Part shown: piece after piece, positions 61,323-64,000 of the stretch
Layout of the letters: every line of letters begins with the position of its first letter
How positions within the stretch are numbered: the first letter of the stretch is position 1
Source of the DNA: Clostridiales bacterium
GTDB taxonomy: Bacteria; Bacillota; Clostridia; Peptostreptococcales; Anaerovoracaceae
Direction: 5' to 3'
Assembly: GCA_015243575.1 (NCBI GenBank)
Contig: CP042469.1
Coordinates: 4,740,929 to 4,804,928, forward strand
DNA length: 64,000 nucleotides
The notes under the pieces: generated by a model
The model's input: only the letters and a program-made list of their open reading frames with translations
Databases searched by the model: none
What the model was told of the DNA's origin: nothing
Translations under genes and position numbers: made by a program

Positions 61323-62177
61323 TTAGTTTTCTAAGATTTCTCCATTGGTGGTGAGGGTGACAACCTGCCATGGAATCATCTTGCCGCTGTTTCTCAGTGC
61401 AGTCACTGCTGCATTTTGAATGCCTCCGCAGCATGGAACTTCCATTCTGACTACAGTGAGACTCTTGATGTTGTTGTTCGCAAGAATCGCAGTCAGCTTT
61501 TCGGAGTAGTCTCCTTCATCCAGCTTCGGGCAACCGATGATGGTGATTTTGTTCTTCATAAACTGGTTATGGAAGTTTGCGTAAGCATAAGCTGCACAGT
61601 CTGCTGCAATCAGAAGGTTGGCTCCGTCAAAATATGGTGCGTTGACAGGAACCAGCTTAATCTGTACCGGCCACTGCTGCAGCTGAGATTCCAGCTGAGC
61701 CGGAGCTGCTGCTCCGTGGCTTGCTGATGCTGATCCATGTGCTGCCGCTGGTGCTGATGCGTGAGCGGCAGGGGTTGCCTGTGAAGCTCCGCTGGCTGAA
61801 CCTGCATGTTGCGCGCCGTTGGCTGCTGAACCTGCTTCTGCGCTTCTTTTCAGCATTCTTGACATACTTCCCGGGCAGCCTGCGAAGGGTACTTCCGGTT
61901 TGTGCTGCGGATGATCATGATGAGGCGTATGTGCTTGCATTTTTTTCATGTTTTCTGCAACGGCAGCTTCATCAAAGGCAGCAGCTTCCCGTTCTACGAA
62001 GGTGATAGCTCCTGTGGGACAGGCAGGAAGACAATTGCCCAGACCGTCACAGTAGTCATCTCTTATCAGCTCCGCTTTTCCGTCGATCATAGCGATTGCT
62101 CCTTCGTGGCATGCACTGACACAAAGTCCGCAGCCGTTACATTTTTCTTTTTCAATATTTATAATAGTTCTGATCAT
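61323..62177 (-). CDS. 4Fe-4S ferredoxin-like protein with Ala/His-rich linker
   Basis: A 284-residue cytoplasmic protein. The N-terminal ferredoxin part has Cys13, Cys16, Cys19, Cys23 (CNGCGLCVSAC) and a second set Cys43, Cys49, Cys53 (CDGLGNCLPACP). Residues about 80-165 form a low-complexity linker rich in Ala, His, Ser and Gln with no fold. The C-terminal domain (KLVPVNAPYFDGANLLIAAD, EVPCCGG) carries two adjacent Cys and may bind a further cofactor. Similar proteins occur in clostridia, often near Crp/Fnr regulators and hybrid-cluster protein. It is divergent from a Crp/Fnr gene across a palindromic operator. Confidence 0.88.
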   Translation of the reverse strand: MIRTIINIEKEKCNGCGLCVSACHEGAIAMIDGKAELIRDDYCDGLGNCLPACPTGAITFVEREAAAFDEAAVAENMKKMQAHTPHHDHPQHKPEVPFAGCPGSMSRMLKRSAEAGSAANGAQHAGSASGASQATPAAHASAPAAAHGSASASHGAAAPAQLESQLQQWPVQIKLVPVNAPYFDGANLLIAADCAAYAYANFHNQFMKNKITIIGCPKLDEGDYSEKLTAILANNNIKSLTVVRMEVPCCGGIQNAAVTALRNSGKMIPWQVVTLTTNGEILEN

Positions 62178-62302
62178 CTTTCATTCCTCCATTATTTCAC
62201 GATCTGCGTATCATTTCGCTGCAGATTTCTTTGAATCCGTCACTGCAATGCAGATGCTTTCCAATCTATCGTTTCATGTTTTCTTTGCTTTTATGGTTTA
62301 AG

Positions 62303-62322
62303 TATAGTAGAATCATACTATA
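62303..62322. promoter_or_regulatory. Palindrome TATAGTA-N6-TACTATA in the divergent Crp/Fnr region
   Basis: TATAGTA (62303-62309) and TACTATA (62316-62322) are perfect inverted arms. On the + strand TTGCTT-N17-TAGAAT overlaps it, so a bound protein would cover the promoter. The dyad differs from the usual TTGAT-N4-ATCAA Fnr site. Confidence 0.5.
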
Positions 62323-62357
62323 AGTATCGTTGCATTTGCAACAGAGAGGTGATTTTT

Positions 62358-63023
62358 TTGAAACATAATATAAAAATTTTGATGAATTCCTCTTTATTTC
62401 AGGGGGTTTCCGAACAGGATCTTGAGGCAATGCTCAGCTGTCTCGGCGCCAACGAGCGCAAATACAAGAAGAACGATATTATCCTTCTTGCAGGAACCAG
62501 AGTAACTTCTGTCGGTATCGTTGCAGAAGGAAACGCGCAGATTACCCGTGAAGACGCAGAGGGAAACAGAGCAATCCTGTCAGAGCTTATGAAAGCAGAT
62601 CTCTTTGCGGAAGCCTATGTGGCAGCGGGTTCGGCGGAAATTCCGGTAACGGTCATCGCAACCTCAGACTGCCGTATTATTTGGATTCCATTTCATAAAA
62701 TCGTCGGAGCCTGCAGCACGGCCTGCGGTTTTCACCGCACCCTCATTGAGAACATGATGCGGGTCATTGCGGTAAAAAATATAATGATGAATGAAAAGAT
62801 GCGGGTTCTCGCCTGCAAAACAACAAAGGAAAAGCTGATGACCTATCTTTCCGATTATTCGGAGCGAACAGGGAAGAATAAATTTAAAATTCCTTTCTCC
62901 AGAAATGAGCTGGCGGACTATCTCAGCGTAGACCGCAGCGCCATGTCCCGTGAACTGAGCAGACTCAGGGACGAGGGGTATTTGGAATACCATAAAAACG
63001 AATTTATTTTAACGAACCGCTGA
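62358..63023 (+). CDS. Crp/Fnr-family transcriptional regulator
   Basis: A 221-residue DNA-binding regulator. The N-terminal cyclic-nucleotide-binding-like beta roll (SLFQGVSEQDLEAMLSCLG, GTRVTSVGIVAEG) is followed by a dimer helix (about residues 120-145) and a C-terminal winged helix with FSRNELADYLSVDRSAMSRE. Cys residues around 51, 112, 118 and 122 lack the Fnr [4Fe-4S] spacing. The start is TTG 62358 with GAGAGGTG seven bases upstream. It probably regulates the divergent ferredoxin-like gene. The effector (NO, redox or other) is unknown. The stop codon overlaps a dispersed repeat element. Confidence 0.92.
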   Translation: MKHNIKILMNSSLFQGVSEQDLEAMLSCLGANERKYKKNDIILLAGTRVTSVGIVAEGNAQITREDAEGNRAILSELMKADLFAEAYVAAGSAEIPVTVIATSDCRIIWIPFHKIVGACSTACGFHRTLIENMMRVIAVKNIMMNEKMRVLACKTTKEKLMTYLSDYSERTGKNKFKIPFSRNELADYLSVDRSAMSRELSRLRDEGYLEYHKNEFILTNR

Positions 63024-63069
63024 TTCATTCTGTGCGCCCATCTGCGCACAGAATATTAAATCAGGGATT
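63013..63069. repeat. Dispersed intergenic element, copy 2
   Basis: CGAACCGCTGATTCATTCTG and following bases resemble the copy at 43133. Nested dyads CTGATT/AAATCAG and ATTCTGTGCGC/GCGCACAGAAT form a hairpin. The TGA of the regulator gene (63021-63023) lies inside the element. Confidence 0.6.
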
Positions 63070-63093
63070 CCGAAAGAAAGAGAGCTAGAGAAA

Positions 63094-64000
63094 ATGATTG
63101 AACAGGGAAAAGAATATGAAATAACAATAGAAGATATGAGTCACGAAGGGCAGGGCATCGGCAGAATCGAAGGACTTGCCGTATTTGTAGACGGAGCCGT
63201 GGTTGGGGATGTGGTGAAAGCCGAGCTGACCAAGCTGAAGAAGAGCTATGCCTTCGGAAGACTTACGGAAATTCTTACACCTTCGGAATACCGGGTGTCG
63301 GCTGCTTGTGAGTATTTTGGCAGCTGCGGTGGCTGTTCCCTTCAGTCCATGAGCTATGAGGGGCAGCTGAAGCTGAAACAGAAGCTGGTTAAGGACAAGC
63401 TGACCCGAATCGGAGGGCTGGAAAATCCATTGGTTCGTGATACCATCGGAATGGACGTCCCAGAAAACTATCGGAACAAGGCCCAGTTTCCCGTAGGCAT
63501 GCGCCAGCGCGGAACGCAATTGGGAAACATCTCAGGAAAACAGACAGGAAAGTATACAGAAAAACATGCGGGAAAACACGTAGGGAAAAACCTTGCAAAA
63601 GGCATGACTGGGGAAGCTGCGGTAGGGTTCTACCAGGCAAAGAGTCATCAGATCATCAATTGTGAAACCTGCATGATTCAATCGGCTCCTGCGGAAAAGA
63701 TCGCGCAGGCACTGCGGGAATATATGAAATCCGATCATATTCCTGCTTATGACGAGAAAACCGGAAAAGGACTGATACGACACCTCATTGTAAAGACCGC
63801 CTTTGGAACCGGCGAGGTCATGGCGATTTTGGTGATCAACGGAAAAGGTATGCCCAACGGGGAGAAGCTGGTTCTCATGATGGATGATGCAATCAATGAG
63901 CTTCCACCGGACCCGCAGACCGGGATTGAGTACTCTCTGGAAAGCGTGGTTCTGAACATTAATAAAAAGAATACCTCAGAAATCATGGGGTCAGAATGTG
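63094..64000 (+). CDS. 23S rRNA (uracil-C5)-methyltransferase, RlmD/RlmCD family (partial)
   Basis: Open from ATG 63094 to the window end (302 codons), so the C-terminal SAM-binding and catalytic half is missing. The TRAM RNA-binding domain (residues 5-60; EDMSHEGQGIGRIEGLAVFV) is followed by the [4Fe-4S] motif ACEYFGSCGGCSLQ (Cys72, Cys78, Cys81) and a later Cys (NCETCMIQ). A Gly/Lys-rich insertion of about 38 residues with repeated GK units (GKQTGKYTEKHAGKHVGKN) sits near residues 140-178 and is unusual for the family. The ribosome site is weak (AAAGAGAG). Confidence 0.88.
   Translation, partial: MIEQGKEYEITIEDMSHEGQGIGRIEGLAVFVDGAVVGDVVKAELTKLKKSYAFGRLTEILTPSEYRVSAACEYFGSCGGCSLQSMSYEGQLKLKQKLVKDKLTRIGGLENPLVRDTIGMDVPENYRNKAQFPVGMRQRGTQLGNISGKQTGKYTEKHAGKHVGKNLAKGMTGEAAVGFYQAKSHQIINCETCMIQSAPAEKIAQALREYMKSDHIPAYDEKTGKGLIRHLIVKTAFGTGEVMAILVINGKGMPNGEKLVLMMDDAINELPPDPQTGIEYSLESVVLNINKKNTSEIMGSEC

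Overview
The window looks like the chromosome of an anaerobic, low-to-moderate G+C Gram-positive bacterium of the class Clostridia. The evidence is strong AGGAGG-type ribosome sites, frequent TTG and GTG starts, a T-box leader, the rapZ-yvcK-whiA cluster, desulfoferrodoxin, a membrane pyrophosphatase, and an amino-acid-fermentation enzyme (3-keto-5-aminohexanoate cleavage enzyme). A placement near the amino-acid-fermenting Anaerovoracaceae/Family XIII group is a guess from gene content only. No phage, insertion sequence, rRNA operon or CRISPR array was seen. This is mostly core and metabolic chromosome with several unexplained RNA leaders and short repeats.

1-13 kb: the end of an HD-GYP-like gene, a purine-only microsatellite, a chemoreceptor, an orphan membrane protein and tRNA-Leu(UAG). 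Next is an iron/heme/cobalamin-type ABC importer split over two divergent transcripts, each with a matching consensus promoter and an identical GTTAG-N6-CTAAC operator. A T-box leader with a probable Trp (UGG) specifier then precedes an LDH/MDH-family dehydrogenase and a trpXYZ-type ABC importer.

13-31 kb: a methyltransferase, a long divergent K+-independent-type membrane pyrophosphatase, an oxygen-defence pair (desulfoferrodoxin and a hemerythrin with a changed iron ligand), phenylacetate-CoA ligase with an ACT protein behind an attenuator-like leader, speD-speE, an unknown gene behind seven TTATTGC repeats, an RND pump with adaptor divergent from its probable two-component system, and a MerR regulator divergent from a MATE pump.

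31-46 kb: moaA-moaC-MOSC (molybdenum cofactor), a biotin-domain-less oxaloacetate decarboxylase/carboxyltransferase subunit, ribosomal protein L25, a Fic-fold protein whose catalytic motif is destroyed, argG-argH with ArgR-like boxes, a long hairpin RNA candidate, then murB, a PHP phosphoesterase, rapZ, yvcK, kce and whiA.

46-64 kb: a secreted M14 metallopeptidase, a DUF2975/HTH/DUF4173 membrane module, a thioesterase, an FmdE-like protein, an iron-sulfur flavoprotein, and an oligopeptide ABC importer divergent from an M20 peptidase and a solitary C39-type cysteine peptidase. The window ends with a ferredoxin-like protein divergent from a Crp/Fnr regulator and the start of an RlmD-type rRNA methyltransferase.

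The items I consider most worth following are the Fic pseudoenzyme, the Trp T-box over a dehydrogenase, the paired metal-type operators, the heptamer repeat, the 106-nt hairpin at 40130-40235, the paaK leader, and kce inside the whiA cluster. All functional calls come from reading the sequence; no database search was run.
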